A DNA stretch of 64,000 nt, taken from assembly GCF_033343995.1 (NCBI RefSeq), contig NZ_CP137573.1, forward strand, positions 6,853,001 to 6,917,000, written 5' to 3'. The position numbers and the translations under genes are program-made. How positions within the stretch are numbered: the first letter of the stretch is position 1; each line of letters starts with the position of its first letter. Positions 16,633 to 26,303 of this stretch are shown piece after piece. The notes under the pieces are model-generated. The model was not told the origin of the DNA, made no database searches, and saw only the letters and a list, made by a program, of their open reading frames with translations. The DNA comes from Streptomyces sp. HUAS YS2. Its GTDB lineage: Bacteria; Actinomycetota; Actinomycetes; Streptomycetales; Streptomycetaceae.

Positions 16633-17604
16633 ATGGGGCTTCTCGACCTGTTCCGCGGCGGCGCGGGCTCCCGCAGCCCGCGGATCCTGGAGCAGCGGAT
16701 CCGCGCCGCCCACGCGCTGACGGGCCAGGGGCGGCACGCGGAAGCCGAGGAGGGGCTGCGGGCGGTGATCCGCGACGCCCGGCACCTGCTCGGGGCGACG
16801 CACCCGGTGATGGTCTCGGCGCGGCTCGCCCTCGTCGCGACGCTGCACGCGGCCGGCCGCTTCACGGAGGCGGAGGACGAGGCCCGCGCGGTCGCCGCCA
16901 CGCGCACCCACCTGCCGGACGACGCGCTGCGGGTGCACGTCCTGGGGCTCGCGGAGATGGTGCGGAGCCTGCGGGGCGGGCACGAAGAGGCGGTCACGGT
17001 CTACGCCGGGCTGCTGCCCGAGATGACGCGGATCAACGGGCCCGAGCACCTGTGGACCCTCCAGCTGCGGACCAACCGCGCCTCGGCGCTCGCCCAGCTC
17101 GGCCGGTACGAGGAGGCCGAAGCGGAGGCCCTCGCGGTCGCTGCCTGCGCCGACCGGCTCCGTGCGCCCGAGGCCACCATGCCGTGGCTCGCGGCGAGCA
17201 CCGTGCTCGTGTACGCGCTGAACGGCTCCGGCCGCCACGCGGACGCCGAGTCCGTGGCCCGTGGGGCCCTTGCCCAGGCCGTCAGGGCAGCCTCCGCACC
17301 CGGTGTCACCCGTACGCTGCCGGTCCTCGGCGCCGCCCTCGCCCGCGCGCTCTCCGGGCAGGGCAGGCACGAGGAGGCCCTGGCCGAGGTGGCCACGGCC
17401 CGTCTGTACGACACGGGCGCCCACGCCGCCGACACGGGCCTGACCGGAGTGGCGGCGGCCCGCGCCCTCCACGGGCTGGGCCGCGAGGCGGAGGCCCGGG
17501 CCGAGGCCGAGCAGGCCCTGGAATCCTGCACGGCGCTGTTCGGCCCGGACCACCCGCGCACGGTGGAGGCGCGGGAGCTGCTGGAGGCCGCGGGAACCCG
17601 GTGA
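16633..17604 (+). CDS. Tetratricopeptide repeat protein
   Basis: 323-residue all-helical protein built of about six degenerate TPR units (recurring pattern of Ala at helix A and GRHAEAE or GRYEEAE turns at residues ~30, 77, 160, 203, 247, 285). There is no signal peptide or catalytic domain. The ATG at 16633 has GGGGAG at 16620-16625. It immediately follows the membrane hydrolase gene, so both are probably transcribed together; it may act as a protein-interaction adaptor. Confidence 0.8.
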   Translation: MGLLDLFRGGAGSRSPRILEQRIRAAHALTGQGRHAEAEEGLRAVIRDARHLLGATHPVMVSARLALVATLHAAGRFTEAEDEARAVAATRTHLPDDALRVHVLGLAEMVRSLRGGHEEAVTVYAGLLPEMTRINGPEHLWTLQLRTNRASALAQLGRYEEAEAEALAVAACADRLRAPEATMPWLAASTVLVYALNGSGRHADAESVARGALAQAVRAASAPGVTRTLPVLGAALARALSGQGRHEEALAEVATARLYDTGAHAADTGLTGVAAARALHGLGREAEARAEAEQALESCTALFGPDHPRTVEARELLEAAGTR

Positions 17605-17692
17605 GGGGCCGAGCAGGGCCGGTTGCGCAGTCCGGTCATCGCGTCCCTCGGAGTCCATGAAGGCTGCCGGGGCCGGCCGCCCCTGACGACGC

Positions 17693-17727
17693 CGACGGCC
17701 CGCACCCTCCCGGGGTGCGGGCCGTCG
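17693..17727. terminator. Bidirectional terminator
   Basis: 14-bp perfect stem (CGACGGCCCGCACC at 17693-17706, complement at 17714-17727, 7-base loop) between the convergent TPR and ABC transporter genes. Confidence 0.85.
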
Positions 17728-17776
17728 CCGCAAGGCCGTGCGCCGCGCCCGGCAGGGCACCCGCGCGGCCCGTGCG

Positions 17777-19558
17777 TCACGCGTGCCAGGACCTCCACAG
17801 CGCCGCGTACGCGCCGTCCGCGGCCACCAGTTCGTCGTGGCTGCCCAGTTCGCCGATGCGGCCGTCCTCGACGACCGCGATGACGTCCGCGTCGTGCGCC
17901 GTGTGGAGGCGGTGCGCGATGGCGATCACCGTGCGGCCGTCGAGCACCCGCGCGAGCGAACGCTCCAGGTGGCGGGCGGCCCGCGGGTCGAGGAGCGAGG
18001 TCGCCTCGTCCAGGACCAGGGTGTGCGGGTCCGCCAGGACCAGACGGGCCAGCGCGATCTGCTGGGCCTGTGCCGGGCTCAGGGTCTGGCCCCCCGAGCC
18101 GACCTCCGTGTCCAGGCCCTCGTCGAGCGCCCGCGCCCAGCCGTCCGCGTCCACCGCGCCGAGCGCCGCCCACAGATCGGCGTCCGCCGCCTCCGTCTTC
18201 GCGAGCAGCAGGTTGTCCCGCAGCGACCCGACGAATACGTGGTGCTCCTGGTTGACCAGAGCGACGTGCTCCCGCACCCGCTCCGCGGGCATCCGCGCCA
18301 GCTCCGCCGCGCCCAGCGTGACCGTGCCGGTGCGCGGCGCGTAGATGCCCGCGAGCAGCCGGCCCAGCGTGGACTTGCCCGCACCGGACGGGCCGACCAG
18401 GGCCAGCCGGGTCCCCGGAGCGACGTTCATCGACACCTGGTGCAGCACGTCGACGCCCTCGCGGTAGCCGAAGCGGACGTCGTCCGCCCGGACCGCGCGC
18501 CCCTCGGGACGTACCCCCGCGTCGCCCCCGTCCGGCTCGATGTCGCGCACGCCGACCAGCCGGGCCAGCGACACCTGGGCCACCTGGAGCTCGTCGTACC
18601 AGCGCAGCACGATCCCGATCGGGTCCACCAGCATCTGCGCGAGCAGCGCGCCCGTCGTCAGCTGGCCGACGTCCATCCAGCCCTTCAGTACGAACGCCCC
18701 GCCGATCATCAGCACCGAGCCGAGCACCAGCGTGTGCGTCAGATTGACCACCGGGAACAGCACGGTCCGCAGGTAGAGCGTGTACCGCTCCCACGCCGTC
18801 CACTCGCGGATCCGCTGGTCCGACAGGCCGATCCGGCCGCCGCCGAGCCGGTGCGCCTCGATCGTCCGGCCCGCGTCGACCGTCTCGGCGAGGGCCGCGG
18901 CGACCGCCGCGTACCCGGCCGACTCGGAGCGGTAGGCCGACCCGGCCCGCTTGAAGTACCAGCGGCAGCCGGTGATCAGCAGCGGCGCGGCGATCACGAC
19001 GGCGAGGGCCAGCGGCGGCGCGGTCAGCGTCAGACCGCCGATCAGCAGCCCGGCCCACACCACGCCGATCGCCAGCTGCGGCACCGCCTCCCGCATCGCG
19101 TTGGCGAGCCGGTCGATGTCCGTGGTGATCCGGGACAGCAGGTCGCCGGTGCCGGCCCGTTCCAGGACGCCCGGCGGCAGGCCGACCGACCGGACGAGGA
19201 AGTCCTCGCGCAGGTCGGCCAGCATCTCCTCGCCGAGCATCGCGCCGCGCAGCCGTACGAGGCGGACGAACAGGGCCTGGACCGCCAGCGCGACCGCGAA
19301 CAGGGCGATCGTGTAAGGGAGGTGGAGCTCGCGTGTCCCTTCGGACAGCCGCTCGACCACCCCGCCGAGCAGGTACGGCCCCACCATGGAGGCCACGACG
19401 GCCACCGCGTTCACGGTGACCAGCAGGACGAACGCCCTGCGGTGCCGGCGCAACAGCTCCCCCACGTACGCGCGGACCGTCGCCGCCGTGCCGACGGGCA
19501 GCGTGGTCGCCGACGTCGGTGCCGCCGGGTCGTACTCCGGCGGCGCGATGCCGATCAT
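17777..19558 (-). CDS. ABC exporter half-transporter, subunit with intact Walker A
   Basis: 593-residue permease-ATPase fusion. Six hydrophobic segments lie between ~40 and 310, then a nucleotide-binding domain. Walker A is GPSGAGKS (389-396), Walker B TLVLDE, and the H-loop is AIAHRLH (His549). The signature is degenerate: LSPAQ (493-497) instead of LSGGQ. Its start overlaps the stop of the partner gene by 4 bp (ATGA), so the two are translationally coupled and form a heterodimer with one consensus and one degenerate ATP site. The substrate (drug, lipid or peptide) is not visible. Confidence 0.92.
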   Translation of the reverse strand: MIGIAPPEYDPAAPTSATTLPVGTAATVRAYVGELLRRHRRAFVLLVTVNAVAVVASMVGPYLLGGVVERLSEGTRELHLPYTIALFAVALAVQALFVRLVRLRGAMLGEEMLADLREDFLVRSVGLPPGVLERAGTGDLLSRITTDIDRLANAMREAVPQLAIGVVWAGLLIGGLTLTAPPLALAVVIAAPLLITGCRWYFKRAGSAYRSESAGYAAVAAALAETVDAGRTIEAHRLGGGRIGLSDQRIREWTAWERYTLYLRTVLFPVVNLTHTLVLGSVLMIGGAFVLKGWMDVGQLTTGALLAQMLVDPIGIVLRWYDELQVAQVSLARLVGVRDIEPDGGDAGVRPEGRAVRADDVRFGYREGVDVLHQVSMNVAPGTRLALVGPSGAGKSTLGRLLAGIYAPRTGTVTLGAAELARMPAERVREHVALVNQEHHVFVGSLRDNLLLAKTEAADADLWAALGAVDADGWARALDEGLDTEVGSGGQTLSPAQAQQIALARLVLADPHTLVLDEATSLLDPRAARHLERSLARVLDGRTVIAIAHRLHTAHDADVIAVVEDGRIGELGSHDELVAADGAYAALWRSWHA

Positions 19559-21408
19559 GCCGACTCCCCTTCCACTTCCGCGAGTTCCAATTCATCGAGT
19601 TCGCCCGGTGCGGCCGGCTCCGCCGGGCCCTCGGCCGCCGCCCGTGCCGCGATCTCCTCGTCGGTCTCCCGGGTGACGACGGCCCGGTAGCGCGGCTCGG
19701 TGCCAAGGAGCTCGCGGTGCGTGCCGACCGCCACCGCCTGCCCCTCGTGCACCAGGACCACCCGGTCCGCGACGTCGAGCAGCAGCGGCGAGGAGGCCAG
19801 CACGACGGTCGTGCGGCCGGCGCGCAGCCGGGCCACGCCGGCCGCGATCCGCGACTCGGTGTGCGAGTCGACTGCCGAGGTCGGTTCGTCGAGCACCAGC
19901 ACCTCCGGGTCGGTGACGAGCGAGCGGGCCAGCGCCAGACGCTGGCGCTGACCGCCGGAGAGCGAGCGCCCGCGCTCGGTGATCCGGGTCCGCATCGGGT
20001 CGCCGTCGGTGTCCACCGACGCCTGGGCCAGCGCGTCGAGGACGTCCCCGCACTGCGCCGCGTCCAGAGCCGCGCGCGGGGCGACCGTCCCGGACGACGG
20101 AACGTCGAGCAACTGCCGCAGCGTCCCCGACAGCAGCACCGGGTCCTTGTCCTGGACGAGGACGGCGGTGCGCGCCGCGTCCAGCGGCAGTTCGTCGAGG
20201 GGTACGCCGCCGAGCAGCACCGAGGTGTGCGTGTCGTCCGGCTCCGCGGGATGGCCGCCGAGCCGGTCGGCGAGCCGCCCGGCCGCGTCCGGGTCTCCGC
20301 ACACCACGGCGGTCAACAGACCGGCCGGGGCGAGCACGCCGGTGGCCGGGTCGTACAGGTCCCCGCCGGCGGCCCTGCCGGCGTCGTCGGTGCGCTCCTC
20401 GACGGCCGTCGTCGTCCTCGTCAGAGCCAGGACACGGGCGGCGCGCCGGGCCGACGGCTTGGAGAACGAATAGGCTTGAGCGATCTCCTCGAAGTGGCGC
20501 AACTGGTGATAGGAGAGCGCCACCACGCCGTACACGGTGACCAGTTCGCCGACGCCGATCCGGCCGTCGAGCGCCAGCCGAGCCCCGTGGACCACGACGG
20601 CGAGCAGCAGCAGGCCCGGCAGGAGCACCTGCACGGCCGCGATCAGCGCCCACATCCTGGCGCTGCGCACGGCCGCCCGTCGGACCTCCTGCGAGGCCGC
20701 GCGGTACCGGCCGAGGAACAGCTCCTCGCCGCCGATGCCGCGCAGCACGCGCAGCCCGGCCACGGTGTCCGAGGCGAGTTCGGTGGCCTTGCCCGCCTTC
20801 TCGCGCTGTTCGTCGGCGCGCTTGGTGGCCCGGGGCAGCAGCGGCAACACGGCCAGGGCGAGCACCGGGACGCCCGCCGCGACCACGACGCCGAGCGCCG
20901 GCTGGTAGACCACCAGGCCCACGCAGACCGCGACGAGGGTGAGCGCGGCGGCGGCGAAGCGCGACTGCGCCTCGACGAACCATCCGATCTTCTCCACGTC
21001 ACCGGTCGAAACGGACACGATTTCTCCCGCCGCGACCCGCCGGGTGAGCACGGAGCCCAGCTCGGCGGTCTTCCGGGACAGCAGCTGTTGGACGCGGGCC
21101 GCGGCGGTGATCCAGTTGGTGACGGCGACCCGGTGCATCATCACGTCCCCGACCGCGATGGCGAGGCCGAGCAGGCCGATCAGACCGCCCGCGAGCGCGA
21201 GCCGGCCGCCGTCGCCGTCCACGACCGCCTGCACGGCGAAACCGACGCCGAGCGGCAGCCCGGCGATGCCGAGCTGGAGCATCAGGCCCCAGAGCAGTGC
21301 CTTGACCTGCCCGCCCAGCTGGTTGCGGCCGAGCCAGAGGAGGAACCTGGTGCCCGAGCGGACATCGGGGACCCCTGGGTCGGCGTACGGTAGTTCGCGA
21401 ATCTGCAT
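19555..21408 (-). CDS. ABC exporter half-transporter, subunit with degenerate Walker A
   Basis: 617-residue permease-ATPase fusion, first gene of the pair. The membrane domain is at ~25-310. In the ATPase domain the expected P-loop is replaced by CGDPDAAGR (370-378) with no GKS/T, and the H-loop His is missing (VLASSPLLL, ~537-544). The signature LSGGQ (483-487) and Walker B VLVLDEPTS are intact. This is complementary to the partner, which has good Walker A and H-loop but a bad signature. The ATG at 21408 was chosen over an upstream in-frame start at 21561 because it follows a GGGA and gives a normal exporter N-terminus. Asp/Glu-rich C-terminal tail. Confidence 0.9.
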   Translation of the reverse strand: MQIRELPYADPGVPDVRSGTRFLLWLGRNQLGGQVKALLWGLMLQLGIAGLPLGVGFAVQAVVDGDGGRLALAGGLIGLLGLAIAVGDVMMHRVAVTNWITAAARVQQLLSRKTAELGSVLTRRVAAGEIVSVSTGDVEKIGWFVEAQSRFAAAALTLVAVCVGLVVYQPALGVVVAAGVPVLALAVLPLLPRATKRADEQREKAGKATELASDTVAGLRVLRGIGGEELFLGRYRAASQEVRRAAVRSARMWALIAAVQVLLPGLLLLAVVVHGARLALDGRIGVGELVTVYGVVALSYHQLRHFEEIAQAYSFSKPSARRAARVLALTRTTTAVEERTDDAGRAAGGDLYDPATGVLAPAGLLTAVVCGDPDAAGRLADRLGGHPAEPDDTHTSVLLGGVPLDELPLDAARTAVLVQDKDPVLLSGTLRQLLDVPSSGTVAPRAALDAAQCGDVLDALAQASVDTDGDPMRTRITERGRSLSGGQRQRLALARSLVTDPEVLVLDEPTSAVDSHTESRIAAGVARLRAGRTTVVLASSPLLLDVADRVVLVHEGQAVAVGTHRELLGTEPRYRAVVTRETDEEIAARAAAEGPAEPAAPGELDELELAEVEGESA

Positions 21409-21589
21409 GACGTCCCAGACAGTCGGCGGTGCCCCTCGGCGTTCTTCGACCGATGGCTCAAACCGTGCAAGGTTCGCCTTCCGGGACGCCGGTCGGCAAT
21501 TGATTTTCTCGCATCGGGGCACAGAACACGCCAAGGTCGCACACGGCCCTCTGGACCGCACCGCCCTTCCCGCGCTTCACTCCCATCAC

Positions 21590-23218
21590 ATGAGACGACT
21601 GAGGATCACGGGCATGATCAGTGGGTCGCTGCTGGCCGTCGGCACCCTGTTCTCCGCCGCCCCGGTGGCCGCCGCCGACGCACGGCCGGCCGCCGCCGAC
21701 GAACCGGCCACCGTCACCCCACCGGCCGAATTCGGCAGCGACTGGCACGACCCGGTGACCGCCGCGCCGCCCGTCGCGAAGCCCGACACCCCCTCCTGCA
21801 CGATCACCCTCGCGCAGGCGCAGTTCCGCGACTTCACGCCGTACAAGGGGAGTTACGACCCGCCCGAGGAGTGCGGCACCCGCTGGAACAAGGTGGTGCT
21901 CCGGCTCGACGGCAGTGTGAAGGGCCGTCAGTACGACCGGCTCGGCCACCTCACCGTCGGCGGCGTCGAGATCTTCCGCACCTCCACCCCACAGCCCTCG
22001 CCGGACGGCATCGCCTGGTCCGTGGAGAAGGACGTCACCCGCTACCGCGACACCCTCTCCCGCCCGCAGCCCGTCGAGATGCTCATCGGCAACGTCGTCA
22101 ACGACACGTACACCGGAGTCTTCGACGTCAAGGTCACCCTGACGTTCTACGCCGCCCGGGGGAGCGCGCGGCCCGCGGCCACGCCCGACAAGGTCCTCCC
22201 GCTGGAGAACGCGCGCCTGACCACCCCGCGCAACACCGAGCGGATCCTCGCCGAGGTGTACGCCACCGGCTCCGGCGGCGGCTGCGAGGAGTACTGGTAC
22301 ATGACCGCGCCCGCCGCGGCCCCGTACTCCTGCCAGGCCGACGACGGGCCCTACCGCGAGGTGCGGATCTCCGTGGACGGACGGCTCGCCGGCATCGCAG
22401 CGCCCTTCCCGACCGTCTGGACCGGCGGCTGGTCCAACCCCTTCCTCTGGTACGTCACCCCCGGGCCGCGTGCCTTCGACATCCAGCCGCTCGTCTACGA
22501 CCTGACGCCGTTCGCCGCGCTGCTCAACGACGGGCGGGAGCACCGCGTCGACGTCTCCGTGGCCGGTGTCCCGGCCGGGCAGACCGGCTGGAGCACGCCC
22601 ACCAACCTGCTGCTCTGGCAGGACGAGGGCCGCACCGTCGTGACCGGCGCGCTCGACCGGCACGAGGAGTCCGAACCGAGCAACTCCTCGACATACACGC
22701 CGGGTTCGGAACACCGCCTCGACACCGACGGCGGCCACCGGCTCACCGTCGCCGGTCACCTGAACACCTCGCACGGCCGGATCGCCACCACGGTCACCCG
22801 CGCCGTCGCCAACACCTCCGTCCACCGCTGGACGGACGGCGAGAACGTCGACGCGCTGACCGCCTCCTGGACCGACGAGGAGTCCGTCACCGTCGGCCGC
22901 ACCACCACCCGGACGCAGCGGACCTACACGATGGACGGCGAGACCACGCTCGGCGCGGACGCCCGGCTGCGGACCGTCCTGTCGCTCGGCGACCGGGCCG
23001 ACACCACCGTCGTGCGCGACGGCAGGCGACTCTCCTGGCAGCGGCTGGACGACAGTTACGCGGGTGACGCCACGTACACCACCGGCGTCCCGCGCGACCA
23101 GCGGCACGCGGTCGGCACGACCGCCGAGCGCTACCGCGTGTACGGCTCCGCCGGCTGCTACGACCGCAGCCTGAAGACCGCGCAGGGCGTCCTGACGGAG
23201 GACCTGCGGCGCTGCTGA
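21590..23218 (+). CDS. Secreted PNGase A-like protein
   Basis: 542-residue exported protein. The signal peptide has Arg-rich n-region MRRLRITG, a hydrophobic core and cleavage probably after the AAPVAAADA region (~25-30). The rest matches the peptide-N4-(N-acetyl-beta-glucosaminyl)asparagine amidase A family: WNKVVLRLDG, GGVEIFRTSTPQPS, WSVEKDVTRY, and VTLTFYA strands of a PNGase-type jelly roll. Bacterial members may deglycosylate plant or fungal N-glycoproteins, but activity is unproven. The start lacks a clear ribosome binding site; an in-frame ATG at 21614 would lose the basic n-region. It is divergent from the ABC pair. Confidence 0.82.
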   Translation: MRRLRITGMISGSLLAVGTLFSAAPVAAADARPAAADEPATVTPPAEFGSDWHDPVTAAPPVAKPDTPSCTITLAQAQFRDFTPYKGSYDPPEECGTRWNKVVLRLDGSVKGRQYDRLGHLTVGGVEIFRTSTPQPSPDGIAWSVEKDVTRYRDTLSRPQPVEMLIGNVVNDTYTGVFDVKVTLTFYAARGSARPAATPDKVLPLENARLTTPRNTERILAEVYATGSGGGCEEYWYMTAPAAAPYSCQADDGPYREVRISVDGRLAGIAAPFPTVWTGGWSNPFLWYVTPGPRAFDIQPLVYDLTPFAALLNDGREHRVDVSVAGVPAGQTGWSTPTNLLLWQDEGRTVVTGALDRHEESEPSNSSTYTPGSEHRLDTDGGHRLTVAGHLNTSHGRIATTVTRAVANTSVHRWTDGENVDALTASWTDEESVTVGRTTTRTQRTYTMDGETTLGADARLRTVLSLGDRADTTVVRDGRRLSWQRLDDSYAGDATYTTGVPRDQRHAVGTTAERYRVYGSAGCYDRSLKTAQGVLTEDLRRC

Positions 23219-23248
23219 CGCACGAGGCGAGGGCGGCCCGGTCGCCGG

Positions 23249-23287
23249 GCGCTCGAAGGGCCCGTCACCGCGCGCTCGAAGGGCCCG
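23249..23287. repeat. 16-bp direct repeat
   Basis: GCGCTCGAAGGGCCCG occurs at 23249-23264 and again at 23272-23287, just after the PNGase A-like gene. The second copy runs into the terminator hairpin, so the pair probably arose by local duplication of terminator sequence. Confidence 0.85.
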
Positions 23288-23307
23288 GTCGCATCTCGCG
23301 GCCGGGC
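23283..23307. terminator. Terminator between convergent genes
   Basis: 10-bp stem with one G-T pair (GCCCGGTCGC / GCGGCCGGGC), loop ATCTC, followed on the plus strand by TCTT. It lies between the PNGase A-like gene and the convergent FAD/Fe-S protein gene. Confidence 0.65.
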
Positions 23308-23348
23308 TCTTCGGCGGGCACGCCCGTTCGTCAGGGGCACGCCGTTCC

Positions 23349-26291
23349 TCAGGGGCGTGTGGCCCGCTCCAGCTCCAGCAGGGCCGAGTAGTACGTGCGG
23401 CCCGTCCCGTGGTCCATGCCGATCTCGCACATCCGGTTCGCGGACAGATGCGCGTCGTACGCCCGCGAGGTCACCTCGGCCGCCTCGCGGGCCGTCGCCG
23501 ACTCCGTCAGCTCGCGGTGCAGCATGCCGCGGTCGCCGGCGAAGGCACAGCAGCCCGCGTCGAGCGGCACGACCACCTCGTCGGCCACCGCCTCGGCCAG
23601 CGTGGTGAGCCGGTCCTCGTCGCCGAGGTGCCGCATCGAGCAGGTCGGGTGGACGACCGCCGAGCCGATGCGGCGGCGTACCTGGAGCCGGGGGAGGAGT
23701 TCGTCGGCTGCCCAGACCAGCGAGTCCACGATCTTCAGTTCCGCGTGCAACTCGCGGTTGTCCTCGGTGAGATACGGCACCACCTCGCGCGCGAGGCCGA
23801 GCGCGCAGGACGACGCGTCGACCACCAGCGGCAGCGTCCCGCCGGCCGTCCAGCCCCAGGCGGCCTCCACGATCCGGTTCGCCATCACCGCGTTGCCGCG
23901 CGCGTACCCCTTGGAGTGCCAGATCGTCGCGCAACACGTGCCCGCCACGTCGTCCGGGATCCACACCGGCCGGCCCGCCCGCGCCGACAGGCGCACCACG
24001 GCCTCCGGCAGCGAAGGCCCGTGCTGCCCCTCCGGCCCGTGCTGCCCCTCCGGCCCGCCGAAGATCCGGTTCACGCACGCCGGGTAGTACACGGCGAAGG
24101 CCGCGGGGCGGTGCGTGCGCGGCAGCCGCCGGGCCGCCGCGCCGGGGATCTCCGGCAGCCACTCCGGCACGAGGTCGGGCCGGACGGCCCTGCGGGCCAG
24201 GCCCGTCGCTGACTCCAGGAGCCGGTCGCCCACCGGCGCCGCGGCCGCCACCGCGAGCCGCGCGGCCGCCTCGACGCTCCGGAAATGCTTCGCGGCCAGT
24301 GCCGCGACGCGCTCCTCGCGCGGCGAGTGCCGTTCGTGCCGGAACTCCTTCATCAGAGCGCCCGTGTCGATGCCCACCGGGCAGGCCAGTGCGCAGGTCG
24401 AGTCGCCGGCGCAGGTGTCCACCGCGTCGTACCCGTACGCATGGAGCAGGCTCTCCGCCACCGGGGAGCCGTCCGCCTGCCGCATCATCTCGCGGCGCAG
24501 CACGATCCGTTGCCGCGGAGTGGTCGTCAGATCCCCGCTGGGGCAGGTGGGTTCGCAGAATCCGCACTCGATGCACGGGTCGGCGATCGCCTCCACCGCC
24601 GGGATGGTCTTCAGGCCCCGCAGGTGGGCCCGCGGGTTGCGGTCGAGCACGATCCGCGGGCCGAGCACCCCGTCCGGGTCGATGAGCTGTTTGGTCCGCC
24701 ACATCAGTTCGGTGGCCCGCGGTCCCCATTCCAGTTCCAGGAACGGCGCGATGTTCCGCCCGGTGGCGTGCTCGGCCTTGAGCGACCCGTCGAAGCGCTC
24801 CACGGTCAGCCGGCAGAAGTCGTCCATGAACGCGGCGTACCGCTCGACGTCGGCCGGGTCGGCCGCGTCGAAGGCGAGCAGGAAGTGCAGGTTGCCGTGG
24901 GCCGCGTGGCCCGCCACGGCAGCGTCGAACCCGTGCCGCTCCTGGAGGGCCAGCAGCGCCTCGCAGGCCTCGGCCAACCGCTCCGGCGGCACGGCGAAGT
25001 CCTCGGTGATCAGCGTCGTACCGGACGGGCGCGAGCCGCCGACCGCCGTCACGAAGGCCTTGCGGGCCTTCCAGTACCCGGCGATCGTGCCGGGGTCGCG
25101 GGTGAAGGCGTTGTCGACGGAGGCGACCGGCGCGACGAGCCGCAGGCTCTCCATGACCTCCTTCGCCGCCTGCTCGTACGTCTCCTGGGCGGCCGTGTCC
25201 GGTGCGCGGAACTCGACCAGCAGCGCGGCCGTCTCCTTCGGCAGCTCCGCCCAGTCGGCGGGTACGCCGGGGACGCTGACCGAGGCCCGGAGCGTGTTGC
25301 CGTCCATCAGTTCCACGGCGAGGGCGCCGGCCTTGTTGAACCGGGGCACGGCGGCCGCCGCGGCCGGCAGCGAGGGGAAGAAGAGCAGCGCGGTGGAGAC
25401 CTCGCGGTCCAGCGGCAGCGTGTCGAAGACGACCTCGGAGATGAAGCCGAAGGTGCCCTCCGAGCCGACCATGAGCCCGCGCAGGATCCGCACGGGAGTG
25501 TCGCCGTCCAGGAAGGCGTCCAGGCGGTAGCCGTTGGTGTTCTTGATGGTGTGCTTGGCGCGGATCCGGGCGGTGAGCTCGGCGTCGGCCTCGATCTCCG
25601 CCTTGAGCTCCATCAGCCCGGCGCACAACCGCGGCTCGGCGCGGGCCAGTTCGTCGTCGGCGGCCGGGTCTGCGGTGTCGACGACGGTGCCGCTCGGCAG
25701 CACGAAGGTGAGCGCGGCGAGCGTCCGGTACGAGTTCCGGGTCGTGCCGGCGGTCATGCCCGAGGCGTTGTTGGCGACGACCCCGCCGACCGTGCAGGCC
25801 ATGGCGCTGGCCGGGTCCGGGCCGAGCACCCGGCCGTGCCGGGCGAGGGCCGCGTTGACACGGGCGACGATGGTGCCGGGCCGGACGCGGACCCGGGCGC
25901 CGTCTTCCAGGACCTGGACGCCCGCCCAGTGGCGGCGCACGTCGACCAGGATGTCCTCGCCCTGGGCCTGGCCGTTCAGGCTGGTGCCGGCGGCCCGGAA
26001 CACCACCCCGCGGCCCTTGCCGTGCGCGTACGACAGCACGGCGGAGACGTCGTCGATGTCCTCGGCGACCACGACGACCTGCGGGACGAACCGGTAGGGG
26101 CTGGCGTCGGAGGCGTAGCGCACCAGGTCGGAGATCCGGGAGAGCACCTTGCCGGGGCCGAGCACCGCGGTCAGCTCGTCACGCAGCGGGCCGGGCGTGC
26201 CGCGGGCCTGGAGGTCGGGAACCCGGTCCGGCGCCGGTGTCCGGCCGCGGCCCGGGCGCAGGGCGTGCGGGTTCGGCTCCAGCAGCGGCAT
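23349..26291 (-). CDS. FAD-linked oxidase / Fe-S oxidoreductase fusion (D-lactate dehydrogenase-like)
   Basis: 980-residue two-part protein. The N-terminal ~550 residues are a PCMH/VAO-type FAD domain (FRAAGTSLNGQAQGEDILVD, ASAMACTVGGVVANNASG). The C-terminal part holds two 4Fe-4S clusters (CIECGFCEPTCPSG and CAGDSTCALACPVG) and CCG-type domains (PACVNRIFGG, HPTCSMRHLG, GCCAFAGDRG). This fused layout is that of Dld-II/GlcD-GlpC-like D-lactate or 2-hydroxyacid dehydrogenases feeding electrons to quinone. It lies downstream of marR on the same strand, 12 bp away, so MarR may also control it. An 18-bp tandem duplication in the coding region gives a doubled PEGQHG. Confidence 0.88.
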   Translation of the reverse strand: MPLLEPNPHALRPGRGRTPAPDRVPDLQARGTPGPLRDELTAVLGPGKVLSRISDLVRYASDASPYRFVPQVVVVAEDIDDVSAVLSYAHGKGRGVVFRAAGTSLNGQAQGEDILVDVRRHWAGVQVLEDGARVRVRPGTIVARVNAALARHGRVLGPDPASAMACTVGGVVANNASGMTAGTTRNSYRTLAALTFVLPSGTVVDTADPAADDELARAEPRLCAGLMELKAEIEADAELTARIRAKHTIKNTNGYRLDAFLDGDTPVRILRGLMVGSEGTFGFISEVVFDTLPLDREVSTALLFFPSLPAAAAAVPRFNKAGALAVELMDGNTLRASVSVPGVPADWAELPKETAALLVEFRAPDTAAQETYEQAAKEVMESLRLVAPVASVDNAFTRDPGTIAGYWKARKAFVTAVGGSRPSGTTLITEDFAVPPERLAEACEALLALQERHGFDAAVAGHAAHGNLHFLLAFDAADPADVERYAAFMDDFCRLTVERFDGSLKAEHATGRNIAPFLELEWGPRATELMWRTKQLIDPDGVLGPRIVLDRNPRAHLRGLKTIPAVEAIADPCIECGFCEPTCPSGDLTTTPRQRIVLRREMMRQADGSPVAESLLHAYGYDAVDTCAGDSTCALACPVGIDTGALMKEFRHERHSPREERVAALAAKHFRSVEAAARLAVAAAAPVGDRLLESATGLARRAVRPDLVPEWLPEIPGAAARRLPRTHRPAAFAVYYPACVNRIFGGPEGQHGPEGQHGPSLPEAVVRLSARAGRPVWIPDDVAGTCCATIWHSKGYARGNAVMANRIVEAAWGWTAGGTLPLVVDASSCALGLAREVVPYLTEDNRELHAELKIVDSLVWAADELLPRLQVRRRIGSAVVHPTCSMRHLGDEDRLTTLAEAVADEVVVPLDAGCCAFAGDRGMLHRELTESATAREAAEVTSRAYDAHLSANRMCEIGMDHGTGRTYYSALLELERATRP
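24016..24051. repeat. 18-bp in-frame tandem duplication
   Basis: GGCCCGTGCTGCCCCTCC is repeated exactly (24016-24033, 24034-24051), with the first 6 bases of a third copy following. It adds a second GPEGQH hexapeptide in a loop between Fe-S domains of the D-lactate dehydrogenase-like protein and keeps the frame. Confidence 0.92.
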
Positions 26292-26303
26292 CGCGGGCTC
26301 CCC

